Assembly: GCA_038123275.1 (NCBI GenBank)
Contig: JAYORG010000013.1
Coordinates: 1-43,711 of the forward strand
Direction of reading: 5' to 3'
DNA length: 43,711 bases
Source: CAJQHT01 sp038123275
GTDB taxonomy: Bacteria > Pseudomonadota > Alphaproteobacteria > Rickettsiales > UBA1997
Made by a program: the position numbers and the translations under genes. This document shows, piece after piece, positions 43,236 to 43,711 of this stretch. Numbering within the stretch: the first letter of the stretch is position 1; every line of letters begins with the position of its first letter. The notes beneath the pieces are model-generated. The model had not been told where the DNA came from and searched no databases. It saw only the letters and a program-made list of their open reading frames with translations.

Positions 43236-43711
43236 TGTCTAAACAATTTTTTATTAGTGCCACTGGAACTGACATTGGTAAAAGTTTTTATTTACAAAAA
43301 CTATGTCAAAAATACCACACAGAAAATCAGAAATTTCACGCCATTAAACCAATAATAAGTGGCTTTGATTCTAAAGATAAAAATAATGATAGTGCCTTAA
43401 TATTAAAAGCACTTAAACAAGAAAATACTCCCAAAAATTTAGATAAAATATCACCATGGCGCTTTAAAGAAGCTTTATCTCCTAATATTGCTGCTAAGAT
43501 AGAAAATAAAGAAATAGATTTTAATGAAGTAGTAAATTTTTGCCAAACAGAAATGGATCTAGCCAAGAAATCTAATATTAACCTTTTAATAGAAGGTGCT
43601 GGTGGAATAATGGCGCCAATTAATGATAAATTTACCTTTTTAGATTTAATGATTGCTCTAAAAATTCCTGTGATTTTGGTAACAGACAATTATCTTGGCA
43701 CTATTAGTCAC
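43235..43711 (+). CDS. bioD: Dethiobiotin synthetase (partial, runs off the window)
   Basis: BioD closes the ureido ring of dethiobiotin using ATP and CO2. The first 159 codons are present, with no stop before the window ends. Motifs are ISATGTDIGKS (P-loop region, two residues shorter than the usual GTDTEVGKT), FHAIKPIISGFD, SPNIAAKIE, LIEGAGGIMAPI and ILVTDNYLGTISH. The ATG overlaps the preceding stop (TAATG). Biotin genes in Rickettsiales are patchy and in several lineages acquired by transfer. Whether the rest of the operon follows is not visible. Confidence 0.9.
   Translation, partial: MSKQFFISATGTDIGKSFYLQKLCQKYHTENQKFHAIKPIISGFDSKDKNNDSALILKALKQENTPKNLDKISPWRFKEALSPNIAAKIENKEIDFNEVVNFCQTEMDLAKKSNINLLIEGAGGIMAPINDKFTFLDLMIALKIPVILVTDNYLGTISH

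Noticed and set aside
43336..43689. Antisense 117-aa ORF near the window end
   Set aside because: It is the shadow of the bioD reading frame, which has clear motifs and runs off the window.

Overview
The window is AT-rich, densely packed bacterial DNA that looks like a draft assembly (one run of 100 N at 10797-10896). The gene set points to an alphaproteobacterium of the Rickettsiales or a close host-associated relative. The supporting genes are an rvh-type virB8-virB9 pair, a PopZ (DUF2497) polar organiser, a DUF3576 lipoprotein upstream of leuS, a Cox11/CtaG copper chaperone, scattered Mrp-type antiporter subunits, eukaryote-directed effector-like proteins and Rickettsia-like dispersed palindromic repeats. 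proA, metF, purN, gapA and bioD, together with a pilus/secretion platform protein, suggest a lineage less reduced than Rickettsia itself (Midichloriaceae- or Deianiraeaceae-like). That placement is inference and no rRNA gene is present to test it.

Layout. 1-2869: a frameshifted comEC remnant, then a probable secreted effector with ten YxTP heptapeptide repeats and a Tiki/ChaN-like domain, overlapped by an unknown gene. 2879-4800: gapA, an MrpC/NuoK-like membrane protein, a palindromic repeat cluster and a 63-aa ORF behind a near-consensus promoter. 4849-9839: murJ, lptM, virB9, virB8, cinA-like, tRNA-Arg(CCG) and nfu. 9990-11567: a possible structured RNA and a popZ homologue whose linker has expanded into Asp/Leu-rich tandem repeats that broke the assembly. 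11593-20431: a long minus-strand series read DUF3576, leuS, two MrpD/NuoM-family genes, proA, a PEBP protein and metF. 20528-25277: a five-gene operon (SxtJ, SGNH, DUF5989/SxtK-like, SGNH, carbamoyltransferase) with its own extended -10 promoter and a long palindrome at its 3' end. 25367-31338: ftsK, PBP1A, mrpF, mrpG and ctaG. 31368-37278: an effector island with a decayed CE-clan protease-like pseudogene, an EamA transporter and a 1050-aa protein with OTU-like, Ulp1-like and PDZ-like regions behind a strong promoter, closed by a second palindromic repeat cluster. 37290-43711: polA, a GST, purN, def, pilC/gspF and the start of bioD.

How the genes work together. Cell-envelope building (murJ, PBP1A, FtsK) implies that peptidoglycan is made. 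MrpC-like, MrpD, MrpF and MrpG subunits sit in three separate places and may form one cation/proton antiporter with subunits encoded elsewhere. The VirB8-VirB9 pair would belong to the type IV secretion channel, the likely exit route for the effector candidates at 865 and 33831. PopZ would organise the pole. The carbamoyltransferase/SxtJ/DUF5989/SGNH operon resembles the sxtI-J-K-L block of saxitoxin clusters without the toxin-core genes, so it more likely decorates a surface glycan or small metabolite.

The strongest candidates for undescribed biology are the 1050-aa multi-domain protease-like effector and its decayed neighbour, the YxTP-repeat Tiki-domain effector, the repeat-expanded PopZ, the SxtIJKL-like operon, and a palindromic repeat family whose two copies show compensatory stem changes. 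All calls come from reading motifs by eye. No database search or structure prediction was run.
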